Shown here piece after piece: positions 16,816 to 26,011 of a stretch of DNA of 64,000 nt. Location of the stretch: positions 1-64,000 of the forward strand of contig DASUHB010000072.1 of NCBI GenBank assembly GCA_036273715.1, read 5' to 3'. How positions within the stretch are numbered: the stretch's first letter is position 1; the number at the start of each line of letters is the position of its first letter. The notes below the pieces were generated by a model. That model was given only the letters and a program-made list of their open reading frames with translations, did not search any database and was not told where the DNA came from. A program made the position numbers and the translations under genes. Source of the DNA: Gemmatimonadaceae bacterium. GTDB taxonomy: Bacteria; Gemmatimonadota; Gemmatimonadetes; Gemmatimonadales; Gemmatimonadaceae.

Positions 16816-18512
16816 CGCCTGAGCATCGGCCGGTCCCGCGGCTTCGGCGCCGCCGCGGATGCCGCCACCGATTCGCCCACCTGTCCGGTCAGGCGTTCCA
16901 TCAGGCTCTTGAGTTTCTCTCGGTGCTTGGCCGCAGATCGCACGAGAAACGTGCGCGCGACGCCGAAGACCCCGGCAAACGTGGTGAGCCCGGCTGCCAC
17001 AGCCACTACAGGATGATGCGGAAATATCGCCATCAGCACTCCGGCCCCGGAGTAGATGCTGATGAGTGTCAGCGCGATGCGCCGCCGCCGGATCGATGCC
17101 CCGAAGTTTTCCACCGCGCGCACCGTCGTCTTCCCGTGGCGCGATTGCACCGACACGTGCACGATGCGAGCCGCATCCATCGACGCCCACGAGAGCGAGC
17201 GCTCCGTCGCGTTCACAGCGCCGGCATGTTCCATCAATCGCCGAATCGTGTCAACCAGCATGTCGAAATCGCTCTCGAGCATCTCGCCGGGCACGACCGC
17301 TTCGAACTCCAGCCCCGGCGGCGTGCCAAATGCGATCGACGACTTCTGGGTCAGATCGATGATCTGCACCGTGACTGGAGCCTCGTGGCCTAACGACCGT
17401 ACGAGTCCGTGCTCGGCCATTGCGTGTTCGACGTACTGCTCCGGGATGCCCGCCTCCATCGCGGCCTCGCGCACGGATTTGACATCGTAGCCCGATGTGC
17501 GACTCGCATCCGCCGTCGTGTCGCGTGCCATGGGCACGGGCACCGGACGCGATTCGAGGCCCGTCTTCGCTTGCAGCTCGGCGGCGCGAGTCCATATCGC
17601 GTGCGCTTCGTCTTCCGAGATTCGCGATGGGGCCTCGGGTACCGCCGCCGCTCTGACCGCATCGCGCGCCACCTCACGCTCGACTTGATCGAGCGCGTCG
17701 GCCAGCTCTCCGCCAGACTGAAATCGTGCCGCCGGATCCTTTGCCAGGCATCGATCGATGATCTCGGCCAGTGCGCGGGGCGCCGCGGGGTCAACGGTGA
17801 GCACCGGAGGCGCGAGCTTCGTCACCTGTGCGACGATCACCGCCGACGCCAGCTCCGCCTCGAACGGAAAGCGTCCGGTGAGTGCGAAATAGCCCACCAC
17901 GCCAAGTGAATACAGATCCGTGCGTCCATCGAGACGCTCGCCCGTTACCTGCTCGGGGCTCATGTAGTAGACGGTGCCGAGCACCTGGCCCGTCGCGGTC
18001 AAAGGCGCGGCTTCGGCGAGCCGCGCGATACCGAAGTCGGTGACCATCGCGCTTCCCGAGCCGCGAGCGACGAGAATGTTTTCGGCTTTGACGTCGCGAT
18101 GGATAACGCCGTGCGCGTGGGCATAGTCGAGCGCTCGCGCGACGTCGCGCAGCTCGCGCAGCACTACCCGAGGATCGAGCCGTTGCGCAGTTCGTACCTG
18201 CTCCGCCAGCGATTCGCCATCCACGTAGCCCATGGCAAAGAACACGTGCCCATCGATCTCGTCGGCGCGATAAATGGGCACGATGTTCGGGTGCGACAGC
18301 GCCGCCGCGGTTCGCGCCTCGCGCAGAAATCGCTCCCGAATGCTCGAGTCGTTCGACAGGTGCGGAGGCAGCGTCTTGATCGCAACCGCGCGGTCGAGCT
18401 TGAGGTCGCGGGCGAGGTACACCACGCCCATGCCGCCCTGGCCGATTTCGCGTTCCAGGGCATACTGACCGTCCAACACGCGGGCAAACGTCTCGAAGTC
18501 GGCTGTCGGCAT
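16812..18512 (-). CDS. Ser/Thr protein kinase with C-terminal membrane helices
   Basis: The 566-residue protein starts with a Hanks-type kinase domain (about 10-275): glycine loop IGQGGMGVVYLA, Lys in VAIKTL, catalytic HRDVKAENIL (Ala where Pro is usual), and DFGIARL with APE-like region YYMSPEQV. A regulatory region follows with a short helical motif (VREAAMEAGIPEQYVEHAM), then a beta-rich segment, two adjacent transmembrane helices (about 468-510) and a basic cytoplasmic tail. I prefer the ATG at 18512 because the kinase fold begins 15 residues later. The longer frame from 18668 is Arg/Pro-rich and would run through two operator-like palindromes. The substrate is unknown. Confidence 0.9.
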   Translation of the reverse strand: MPTADFETFARVLDGQYALEREIGQGGMGVVYLARDLKLDRAVAIKTLPPHLSNDSSIRERFLREARTAAALSHPNIVPIYRADEIDGHVFFAMGYVDGESLAEQVRTAQRLDPRVVLRELRDVARALDYAHAHGVIHRDVKAENILVARGSGSAMVTDFGIARLAEAAPLTATGQVLGTVYYMSPEQVTGERLDGRTDLYSLGVVGYFALTGRFPFEAELASAVIVAQVTKLAPPVLTVDPAAPRALAEIIDRCLAKDPAARFQSGGELADALDQVEREVARDAVRAAAVPEAPSRISEDEAHAIWTRAAELQAKTGLESRPVPVPMARDTTADASRTSGYDVKSVREAAMEAGIPEQYVEHAMAEHGLVRSLGHEAPVTVQIIDLTQKSSIAFGTPPGLEFEAVVPGEMLESDFDMLVDTIRRLMEHAGAVNATERSLSWASMDAARIVHVSVQSRHGKTTVRAVENFGASIRRRRIALTLISIYSGAGVLMAIFPHHPVVAVAAGLTTFAGVFGVARTFLVRSAAKHREKLKSLMERLTGQVGESVAASAAAPKPRDRPMLRR

Positions 18513-18618
18513 CCTCGATGGCAGCGGCGGACGGGTCCGCGCGTCGGGGCGGCGCGCAAACGAATTTCGCCCGGAAAGATGTCTCGCGAAGCGACGGGCC
18601 GCGAGGGGAACTGGCCGT

Positions 18619-18668
18619 GTGTCCCTCGGGACACGAGCGGGTCTTCGATTCCGTGTCCGGCCGGACAC
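18619..18668. promoter_or_regulatory. twin GTGTCC-N4-GGACAC palindromes in divergent promoter
   Basis: Two 16-bp inverted repeats share identical arms: GTGTCC-CTCG-GGACAC at 18619-18634 and the perfect palindrome GTGTCCGGCCGGACAC at 18653-18668. Their centres are 34 bp apart, near three helical turns. They lie in the 326-bp gap between the leftward kinase gene and the rightward TPR lipoprotein gene. This arrangement is typical of a dimeric regulator binding twice. The regulator is not identified. The rest of the gap shows one GCCTAAC motif (18700) and a strong ribosome site before 18839. Confidence 0.55.
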
Positions 18669-18838
18669 GATGGGCCGGGCCGGCGGACGCCCCCCTGGCG
18701 CCTAACTGAATACGCCGCGCCGACTTCGCTGCTCGTTGGGCACGGCTCGTGGAGCGGGCCGCGCGCTTGCCATTCCATGGGGCCGGAGACGTCAACCCGG
18801 TCCGGCGCCACGCGCCGATTCACTCATGGAGGTTTGCC

Positions 18839-19792
18839 ATGCTTCGCCCGCGGATCCACCCCATCCTTGCCGCTGCAGCCGCTCTAGCCCTCGCCGCCTG
18901 CGGCGGGTCAAAGGAGCACGCTCCCGTCCAGCAGCAGCCGGTGGCCAGCGCCGCTCCCACTCCTGTCACGCCCGTGCCCGACACGACGACGGCCAACTCG
19001 GTTCCGCCTAACGTATCGTACGCGACCGCCGACTCGGCGTTCCGCGCGCGGCAGTACGCAGCGGCCACCGACATGTTCGACGCCTACACGAAGCGGCGTC
19101 CCAGGAACGCCTGGGGCTTCTACATGCTCGGGCTGTCGGCGTGGAAGAGCGGCCAGCTCGACCGCGCTGATTCCGCTTTCCAATCCGCGATCGCGCTCGA
19201 TGGCAAGAACGTGAAGAGCTACATCAACTCGAGCCGCGTCCTGCTCGACCAGCACCGCCTCGGCGACGCGCGCGGCCAGATCGGGCGCGCGCTGGCTCTC
19301 GATTCCGGCAGCGCGGAGGCCTGGCGCGTCCTCGGCCGCGTCGAAACCGCCGCCGGCCGCGCGGATGATGCGTTAGGCGCGTACCACACCGCGCTGGCCA
19401 TCGATCCCCAGGATGCGTGGTCGATGAACAACATGGGCGTGCTGCTGATCGGCGCCGGCCGCTACGGCGAAGCGCTCGGTCCGCTGGCGCGCGCCGTGCA
19501 GATCGATGACAGCGTGCCGTCGTTCGAGAACAACCTCGGATTGGCGCTCGAGCGCACGGGCCACATCACGCTCGCCGGACAGGCGTACAACGCGGCGCTG
19601 GCGATCGACTCGACGTACGAGAAAGCGAAGGTGAGCCTGGCGCGTCTGCAGGGGCACAGCGACCAGCCGGGTCTCGACTCGGTGAGCGTCGCGTCGCTTG
19701 GCGATGCGTTCGCCGGCGAGATAGACGGCTGGCGCGCGACGCGGAAAGTGGCGGTGACCGAGCCGGCGCCCGATTCCACAAAGCGTCCGTGA
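18839..19792 (+). CDS. TPR-repeat lipoprotein
   Basis: The 317-residue protein has a lipoprotein signal (ILAAAAALALAACGGS, Cys21), a Pro/Thr-rich linker and four to five tetratricopeptide repeats (about 60-290), seen in recurring patterns such as AWGFYMLGLSAWKSGQLDRAD and AWSMNNMGVLLIGAGRYGEAL. It is probably an outer-membrane-anchored scaffold in the periplasm. GGAGG lies eight bases before the ATG at 18839, which settles the start. A strong hairpin follows the gene. The divergent neighbour is the Ser/Thr kinase, with which it shares the twin-palindrome promoter region. Confidence 0.85.
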   Translation: MLRPRIHPILAAAAALALAACGGSKEHAPVQQQPVASAAPTPVTPVPDTTTANSVPPNVSYATADSAFRARQYAAATDMFDAYTKRRPRNAWGFYMLGLSAWKSGQLDRADSAFQSAIALDGKNVKSYINSSRVLLDQHRLGDARGQIGRALALDSGSAEAWRVLGRVETAAGRADDALGAYHTALAIDPQDAWSMNNMGVLLIGAGRYGEALGPLARAVQIDDSVPSFENNLGLALERTGHITLAGQAYNAALAIDSTYEKAKVSLARLQGHSDQPGLDSVSVASLGDAFAGEIDGWRATRKVAVTEPAPDSTKRP

Positions 19793-19810
19793 TCGTTAGG
19801 CGCCGACAGC

Positions 19811-19842
19811 GGCCGGGCCGTCCCCGTCGGGGCGGCCCGGCC
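19811..19842. terminator. GC-rich hairpin between convergent genes
   Basis: A 10-bp perfect stem (GGCCGGGCCG / CGGCCCGGCC) encloses a further CCCC/GGGG pairing. It lies between the stop of the TPR lipoprotein gene and the stop of glnA on the other strand, so it can serve both. There is no T-run, so whether it is an intrinsic terminator or only a stable 3' end structure is unproven. A GTTAGGC motif sits just before it (19795). Confidence 0.6.
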
Positions 19843-19857
19843 TGCATCGCGGTGCGC

Positions 19858-21222
19858 TCAGTATTTCTCGAGGTAGTTCTCGAGCTCCCACGCGCTCACC
19901 TGCGTGATGTAGTCGCGCCATTCCTGGCGCTTGGCGTCGAGAAAGTGCTCGGTAATGTGGCTGCCTAACGCTTCGCCGATCACTTTGTCCTTCTCGAGCT
20001 CGTCGCAGGCCTCGTTGAGGTCGTGCGGTAGGTCGTCGATGCGCAGCCGGCGCTTTTCGCGGAACGACATCTCCCAGATGTTGACGTCCACCGGCTCCCG
20101 ATAATCGGCCGCCGTCTCGACGCCATCGAGGCCGGCGGCCAGCATCACCGTCAACGCAAGATACGGATTCGCCGACGGATCGGGCATGCGCAGCTCCACC
20201 CGCGTGCCCGCACCGCGCCGGTCCGGAATGCGGATGAGCGGCGACCGGTTGCGCATCGACCACGCCACGTTCACCGGCGCCTCGTAACCCGGCACCAGCC
20301 GCTTGTACGAATTGACTAACGGATTGGTGATCGCGCTGAACCCGCGCGCGTGCCTGAGCAGTCCGCCGATGTAGTGCAGCGCGATCGGACTCAGCTCCCA
20401 CTGCGCCTTCTTGTCCCAGAAGGCGTTTTCGCTGCCCTTGAACAGCGATTGGTGCGTGTGCATTCCGCTGCCGTTCTGGCCGAAGATCGGCTTCGGCATG
20501 AACGACGCGACCAGACCCACCTGATGCGCCACGTACTTCACGACGAAACGGAACGTCGCGATGTTGTCCGCCGTCGTGAGCGCATCCGCATATCGAAAAT
20601 CGATCTCGTGCTGGCCGTGCGCCACCTCGTGGTGCGCCGCCTCTACCTCGAAGCCCATCTTCTCGAGCAGATCGACGATCATTCGCCGCGCATCTTCGCC
20701 CAAGTCCACCGGCGCGAGATCGAAGTAGCCGCCCACGTCGTGCGTTTCCGTCGTCGGTCCACCGGCCGATGGTTGCTTGAACATGAAGAACTCCGCTTCC
20801 ATCCCGGCGTTCATCGTGTACCCCAACGCGCGTGCGCGCTCGATCTGGTGCTTGAGCACGGCGCGCGGGTCGCCGGCGAACGGTGTTCCGTCAGGCAGCG
20901 TGATGTCGCAGATGAGACGCGCCACCCGATTGTGCTCGTCGCCCCACGGGAACACGCGAAACGTGCTCAGGTCAGGTGCGAGCAGCATGTCAGATTCCTC
21001 GATCCGCACAAACCCTTCGATCGATGAGCCGTCGAACATGATGTTGGCATCGAGCGCTTTCTCGAATTGGGACGCCGGCACCTCGACGTTCTTGTTCACG
21101 CCGAGGATGTCGGTGAACTGCAGACGGAGAAATCGCACCTCGTGCGTTCGCGTCAGCTCGAGGATGTCCTTTTTGGTGGCCCCTGCCGTGTCGGGAACGA
21201 TCGATCGATTCTTCGTCGGCAC
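19858..21222 (-). CDS. glnA: glutamine synthetase type I
   Basis: The 454-residue enzyme has the standard GSI length and order: FTDILGVNK, FDGSSIEGF, the metal-binding AGMEAEFFMF and HEVAHGQHEIDF, the ATP-binding GQNGSGMHTHQSL, and NRSPLIRIP with substrate-binding Arg. The Tyr adenylylation motif of the GSI-beta group (NLYDLPPEE type) is not present; the equivalent region reads SFREKRRLRIDDLP. It therefore looks like the GSI-alpha form controlled by feedback or protein partners rather than adenylylation. It is transcribed away from the zinc-ribbon gene at 21407, with 184 bp between them. Together with glnN it gives two routes to glutamine. Confidence 0.97.
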   Translation of the reverse strand: MPTKNRSIVPDTAGATKKDILELTRTHEVRFLRLQFTDILGVNKNVEVPASQFEKALDANIMFDGSSIEGFVRIEESDMLLAPDLSTFRVFPWGDEHNRVARLICDITLPDGTPFAGDPRAVLKHQIERARALGYTMNAGMEAEFFMFKQPSAGGPTTETHDVGGYFDLAPVDLGEDARRMIVDLLEKMGFEVEAAHHEVAHGQHEIDFRYADALTTADNIATFRFVVKYVAHQVGLVASFMPKPIFGQNGSGMHTHQSLFKGSENAFWDKKAQWELSPIALHYIGGLLRHARGFSAITNPLVNSYKRLVPGYEAPVNVAWSMRNRSPLIRIPDRRGAGTRVELRMPDPSANPYLALTVMLAAGLDGVETAADYREPVDVNIWEMSFREKRRLRIDDLPHDLNEACDELEKDKVIGEALGSHITEHFLDAKRQEWRDYITQVSAWELENYLEKY

Positions 21223-21406
21223 GTCACGTCCTCATGTCGTGGAATGGGCGCTGCGCAGATCTCGTCTCGCGGCGCAGCCATGAATGTCGGCGCAGCCGCA
21301 TGGGCGGTGCAAGGCTCGGCGCCTCGACGCTGGGAATTGCGAGCGCAGTGCCGTCGTGCCACGGCTGCGGCTACATTCCCATCGAACCATTGATTCAGAC
21401 GCAGCG

Positions 21407-22222
21407 ATGCCCGCCACTTCTACAACCACACCTGGTACCTGTCCGAGCTGTGCCGCTCCGGCCAGCGGGCGATTTTGCGCCAATTGTGGCGCGCCGCTCG
21501 CCGGTGCGACGTGCGGCTCCTGCCGCGCGCCGCTCACGCCGGGCGCCAAGTTCTGTCACCGCTGCGGAGCGGAGGCTGGTGCCGCACCGACGAACACGCC
21601 TCCCACGAGCGAGCACGGCGGGTTCAATGCGGCGCTTCCCTGGGCCGTTGCCGGTATCGCGCTGCTTGCGCTCATCGCTCTGGTCGCGGGCCAGCGGTTC
21701 GGCCGGCGCCCGGCACCCGCGGCCGCCTCACAGGAGGTCGCACAGGCTCCGCCCGACGATGGCGCCGGCCCGACCCCGGTGCGGGGCCCTGACATCTCGT
21801 CGATGTCGCCGCGCGAGCGCGCCGATCGATTGTACGATCGCATCATGCGGCTGGACTCCGAGGGCAAGAAAGACAGCGCGGCCTTCTTCGCGCAAATGGG
21901 GATCTCGGCGTACATGATGTTGCCGCGGCAGGACGCCGACTCGCGATACGACATGGGCCGCATCGCCGAAGTCGCCGGTGCGGCGCCCGTCGCGCAAGCG
22001 CAGGCGGATACGATTCTGGCCCAGGACTCCACTCATCTTCTGGGACTCATCCTGGCCATTTCCACCGCGCGCGACGCGGGCGACACCGCCACCGCCCAAC
22101 GGATGCAGGAGCGGCTCGTCGCAGCGCAAGCGTCCGAGTTGGCGACGAACAAGCCTGAATATCAGCGGCACCAAACCGAGATCGCGGCGGCTATCGACCA
22201 GGCAAAGAAGGCCGTCCGGTAA
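21407..22222 (+). CDS. zinc-ribbon single-pass membrane protein
   Basis: The 271-residue protein opens with two zinc ribbons (CPSC..CANC and CGSC..CHRC, within residues 12-55), then a transmembrane helix (about 75-95) and a Pro/Ala-rich linker leading to a helical C-terminal domain with TPR-like spacing. The ribbons should be cytoplasmic and the helical part outside the membrane. The ATG at 21407 begins just before the first ribbon; there is no clear ribosome site. The role is unknown; proteins of this layout are common in bacteria with complex envelopes. Confidence 0.8.
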   Translation: MPATSTTTPGTCPSCAAPASGRFCANCGAPLAGATCGSCRAPLTPGAKFCHRCGAEAGAAPTNTPPTSEHGGFNAALPWAVAGIALLALIALVAGQRFGRRPAPAAASQEVAQAPPDDGAGPTPVRGPDISSMSPRERADRLYDRIMRLDSEGKKDSAAFFAQMGISAYMMLPRQDADSRYDMGRIAEVAGAAPVAQAQADTILAQDSTHLLGLILAISTARDAGDTATAQRMQERLVAAQASELATNKPEYQRHQTEIAAAIDQAKKAVR

Positions 22223-22263
22223 GGCCAAACCGCGCGCCGACCACTACAGACTCGCATCCAATC

Positions 22264-23103
22264 ATGCCTGTCCGAACCATTCGCGTTGCCCACAGCCCCG
22301 ATTCCGACGACGCGTTCATGTTCTACGCGCTGGCCGCCGGTAAAATCGACACCGGCGACCTTCGCTATGTGCACGAGCTGCAGGACATCGAGACGCTCAA
22401 CCAACGTGCGCTGCGCGCCGAGCTCGAGGTGACTGCCGTTTCGATTCACGCCTATGCACACATTGCCGACCGCTACGCGCTCCTTCCCCACGGCGCGTCC
22501 ATGGGCGACCGCTACGGCCCACGCTTGGTGGCGCGCGCGCCGATCACGCGCTCGGGTGTGCGCGGTCTGCGCATCGCGATTCCCGGCCCGCTCACGAGCG
22601 CATACCTCGCGCTCCGACTCTACGAGAAAGAGTTCGAGGCCGTCTTCACACGATTCGATGAGATCGAGGACGCCGTCGTCGACGGCACGGTCGACGCCGG
22701 TCTGCTCATCCACGAAGGGCAGCTCACGTTCGGCGACCGCGGCCTGCACCTCATCGTGGACCTCGGCGAATGGTGGTACGGTGAGACCGGCCTGCCGCTC
22801 CCGTTAGGCGGCAACGTCGTGCGCAAGGATCTCGGTCCGGCGCTCACCAAGCGCATCTCGCACGATCTGCGCGCCAGCATCTCCTATGGTCTCGAGCACC
22901 GCACGGGCGCGCTCGATCACGCCATGCAGTTTGCACGCGGCCTCGACCGCTCGCGTGCCGACACCTTCGTCGGCATGTACGTGAACGACTGGACGCTCGA
23001 CTACGGTGACGCGGGTCGCAGGGCGGTGCGCGAGCTGTTGTCGCGCGGCGCGCGCGCCGGAGTGATCGATCACGATGTCGCGGTGGAGTTCGTGGCCGAG
23101 TGA
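22264..23103 (+). CDS. mqnD: MqnD-type 1,4-dihydroxy-6-naphthoate synthase
   Basis: The 279-residue protein matches the MqnA/MqnD family, periplasmic-binding-fold enzymes of the futalosine route to menaquinone. Landmarks are HSPDSDDAFMFYAL, VTAVSIHAYAHIADRY, the substrate loop GPRLVAR, LTSAYLALRLY, GLLIHEGQLTF and LPLPLGGNVVRKDL. The HSPDxDD start favours MqnD (cleavage of cyclic de-hypoxanthine futalosine) over MqnA. The gene follows the zinc-ribbon gene by 41 bases and may be co-transcribed. No other mqn genes are visible. Confidence 0.88.
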   Translation: MPVRTIRVAHSPDSDDAFMFYALAAGKIDTGDLRYVHELQDIETLNQRALRAELEVTAVSIHAYAHIADRYALLPHGASMGDRYGPRLVARAPITRSGVRGLRIAIPGPLTSAYLALRLYEKEFEAVFTRFDEIEDAVVDGTVDAGLLIHEGQLTFGDRGLHLIVDLGEWWYGETGLPLPLGGNVVRKDLGPALTKRISHDLRASISYGLEHRTGALDHAMQFARGLDRSRADTFVGMYVNDWTLDYGDAGRRAVRELLSRGARAGVIDHDVAVEFVAE

Positions 23104-23290
23104 GAGATCACTAATTCGGAAGGGTTGCTCGCCTTCCTGGCGATCGTCTCCCACCGAGCATCCCCGTTGTTATCGTTCGAGTCGTGTCCTCCGATGCCTC
23201 GTTCGGGCCCGCCTGCTCCGACTCACGCGTCCACCCGCCGCCGATGCCTAACTCGAGTGCGAATCCGGCGACCGTCGCGCGCTTCCGCCA

Positions 23291-24430
23291 GTGGTGGCTG
23301 AAGTGATGCGTCTCGCGTCGCCGTATCCCCCGCTCGACAACGGCATCGAGGCCGCGCCGAACGTCGGCGATGCGCCCGATCTCGCGAAGCGTCTGCTCGT
23401 CGTCGACGACGAGGACTCGATTCGCAACGCGCTCACGCGCTTCCTGAGCACGCGCGGGTTCGAGGTCGAGAACGCGTCGTCGGGGGCCGCTGCGCTCCGC
23501 ATCCTCGGACGCGAGCGGTTCACGCTCATGCTGTGCGACGTCCGCATGCCGGGCATGACGGGTCTCGACGTCCTGCACAAGGCGCTCGAGGATGATCCCG
23601 ATCTGGCCGTCGTCATGCTCACGGCAGTGAACGACGCGGTTACTGCCACCGAAGCGCTCTCGGGCGGTGCCTTCGACTATCTCGTCAAGCCCGTGGAACT
23701 CGATAAGCTCGAGGGCGCGCTGGACCGCGCACTCCACAAGCGCACGCTCGTCGTCGAGCAGCGACGCGTCGAGCAGTTGATCCGTGACGAAGTCGCGAGC
23801 CGCACCAAGGAGCTCGAGCACGAGCAAGCTGCGCTGCGCTCGCTGACGGTGAGCGTCGCCGAAACGCTCATCAACGCGATGGAAGCCAAGAGCATCTACC
23901 TGCGCGGACACTCGCAGCGCGTGGCCGAGCTCGCGGCGTCGATCGCCGATGGCTTGTCGCTCGACGCCGACACGATCGAAGCCATCCGCATGGCCGGTCA
24001 CCTGCACGACGTCGGCAAAATCGGCATTCGCGAGGAGATCCTGAACAAGCCTGGCAAGCTGACGGCCGAGGAGTTCGCGCACGTGAAGGACCATGTGCGA
24101 ATCGGGATGGAAATTCTCGCTCCGCTCCAGCACCTCGGCGTCGTTCTAGACTATATCCACGATCATCACGAGCACGTGGATGGCAGCGGCTACCCGCGCG
24201 GTTTGTCGGGCGATGCGATTTCGCTTGGCGGTCGGATTTTGTGCGCCGCCGACACGTTCGATGCGCTCACCTCGCGCCGTGCGTACCGTGACCCCATGAC
24301 ACCGCGCGCCACCGTCGAGTATCTCGCCGATAGCGTCGGCCAGCTCCTCGATGCGAACGTGTACGACGTGCTGCGGCGCGTCGTCCTCCGCCGCAAGACG
24401 CTCGTCTTCATCGACGATACGCCCGCCTAA
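23291..24430 (+). CDS. response regulator with HD-GYP phosphodiesterase domain
   Basis: The 379-residue protein has a receiver domain (about 33-150, phospho-acceptor Asp83 in LMLCDVRMPGM), a coiled-coil linker (150-185) and an HD-GYP domain (about 188-370) with GHLHDVGKIG (HD at 239-240) and HHEHVDGSGYP (GYP motif). Such proteins degrade cyclic di-GMP under control of a histidine kinase. All metal-binding residues I can place are present. The start is either GTG 23291 or ATG 23306; neither has a strong ribosome site. No kinase gene is adjacent. Confidence 0.92.
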   Translation: MVAEVMRLASPYPPLDNGIEAAPNVGDAPDLAKRLLVVDDEDSIRNALTRFLSTRGFEVENASSGAAALRILGRERFTLMLCDVRMPGMTGLDVLHKALEDDPDLAVVMLTAVNDAVTATEALSGGAFDYLVKPVELDKLEGALDRALHKRTLVVEQRRVEQLIRDEVASRTKELEHEQAALRSLTVSVAETLINAMEAKSIYLRGHSQRVAELAASIADGLSLDADTIEAIRMAGHLHDVGKIGIREEILNKPGKLTAEEFAHVKDHVRIGMEILAPLQHLGVVLDYIHDHHEHVDGSGYPRGLSGDAISLGGRILCAADTFDALTSRRAYRDPMTPRATVEYLADSVGQLLDANVYDVLRRVVLRRKTLVFIDDTPA

Positions 24431-24490
24431 GGCGGGACGCCACAGCGACCTCAGCATTGACTCCGGCTCCCGGTTGCTACCAACACGGGA

Positions 24491-26011
24491 GTGCCGCTGT
24501 ACGTAGTTTGTGTTGTGAATCCTTCGATATTCGTCGCCCGGCAGCGCGCGCGTGCCTGCGCCGCCGCTGTCGGCGCGTGTTTCGTGGTCGCCGCATGCGT
24601 GCATACGCCGTCCGTCGATGGCGTTGCAGGCGCTGCGCCATCGCCCGCGCAGAACTGGACGCCGCCCGCGCACATGAAACGCGACACGACCAGTTCGCAC
24701 GGCAATGTCGAGATCCCGGCCGACATCGAGCAGCGTTTGCAAACGCTGACGCTCGCCGACATCGTCGATCTCGCACTGCGCAACAACCCGGCCACCCAGA
24801 TTTCGTGGGCTAACGCGCGCGCCGCCGCGGCGGCGTACGGATCGAAACGCGGCGACTATCTGCCGACCATCGACGGCGACGTCACGGGCACCACGCTCAA
24901 GACGGTTGCCACGCAGGGTCGCGCTGCGGTCCAGCAGAAAACGCTCGAGCCAAGCGTCTCGATCTCATACCTCGTGTTCGATTTCGGCGGACGATCGGGC
25001 GGCATTGAAGCGGCCAAGCAAGCGCTCTTCGCGGCGGATTGGACGCATAACCTCACCATCCAGAACACGGTGCTCCAAGTCGAGACCGCGTACTTCAATT
25101 ACATGGCTGCGAAGGCGTTGGTGACGGCGCAGGAAAGCACGCTCAAGGATGCGCAGGCGAATCTCCAGGCGGCGCAGGAGCGGCACAAGGTGGGACTCGC
25201 CACCGTTGCCGACGAGCTGCAGGCCAGGACGGCCGTGTCCCAGGCGGAGCTCGATCTGGAAACGACGCAGGGGCAGCTGGCCACGACCCGCGGCACGCTC
25301 GCGCTTGCGTTAGGCTTGCCGGCCAACACCCCGTACGATCTCCAGCCGCCTAGCGTACCGGCCACCGTGCCGGTCATCGCCGACAGCGTCGACACGCTCA
25401 TCGCGATGGCCTTGCGCGACCGGCCCGACCTCGCGGCGGCCGAAGCGGACTACGAGCAGGCGAAAGCGAACATCAGCGTCGTCCGCGCGACCCGCCTGCC
25501 GTCGCTCACGCTCAACGGCACCGGCGCGCGAACGTACTCGAAGGCGCTCTCGAATGGCGCCGACAGCTACACGCTCTCGCTCGGCCTCAGCATTCCCATC
25601 TTTGCCGGCTTCAGCCGTGCGTACAACCAACTCGCTGCTGAAGCGGAGCGCGACGCGGCTGGCGCGCGGCTCGACCAGACGCGGCAGCAAGTCGTCTTCG
25701 ACGTGTTCAGCTCGTACCAAACGCTGCAGACATCGACGAAGCGCGTCTCCTCCGCCGATGACCTGCTCGCCAGCGCCCAGGAGTCGGAAGACGTGGCGCT
25801 CGGCCGATACAAGCAAGGCGTCGGAAGCGTCCTGGACTTGCTCACCGCACAAGCGGCGCTCGCGAGCGCACGGGCGCAGCAAGTTCAGGCGCGTTGGACG
25901 TGGGAAACATCGTTGGTGCAGTTGGCGCACGACGCGGGTATCCTCGACGTGCATGGCGGCAACCCGATCCACCTCACGCCGGATACCACACAATCGAAGC
26001 CCCCACAATGA
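24491..26011 (+). CDS. TolC-family outer-membrane efflux lipoprotein
   Basis: The protein is about 506 residues. It has a lipoprotein-type signal (GACFVVAAC), then the two-fold repeated long-helix and beta-strand pattern of TolC/OprM proteins (for example TAYFNYMAAKALVTAQESTL and its second-half counterpart VFDVFSSYQTLQ). It should form the outer-membrane channel of the RND pump encoded by the next two genes. It overlaps the adaptor gene by four bases (ATGA). The start is uncertain: GTG 24491 or GTG 24515. The operon is poor in the GTTAGGC motif (one here, at 25309). Confidence 0.9.
   Translation: MPLYVVCVVNPSIFVARQRARACAAAVGACFVVAACVHTPSVDGVAGAAPSPAQNWTPPAHMKRDTTSSHGNVEIPADIEQRLQTLTLADIVDLALRNNPATQISWANARAAAAAYGSKRGDYLPTIDGDVTGTTLKTVATQGRAAVQQKTLEPSVSISYLVFDFGGRSGGIEAAKQALFAADWTHNLTIQNTVLQVETAYFNYMAAKALVTAQESTLKDAQANLQAAQERHKVGLATVADELQARTAVSQAELDLETTQGQLATTRGTLALALGLPANTPYDLQPPSVPATVPVIADSVDTLIAMALRDRPDLAAAEADYEQAKANISVVRATRLPSLTLNGTGARTYSKALSNGADSYTLSLGLSIPIFAGFSRAYNQLAAEAERDAAGARLDQTRQQVVFDVFSSYQTLQTSTKRVSSADDLLASAQESEDVALGRYKQGVGSVLDLLTAQAALASARAQQVQARWTWETSLVQLAHDAGILDVHGGNPIHLTPDTTQSKPPQ

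Noticed and set aside
18513-18668. N-terminal extension of the Ser/Thr kinase
   Set aside because: The 52 extra residues are Arg/Pro-rich and include both palindromes; the kinase fold starts properly at 18512.
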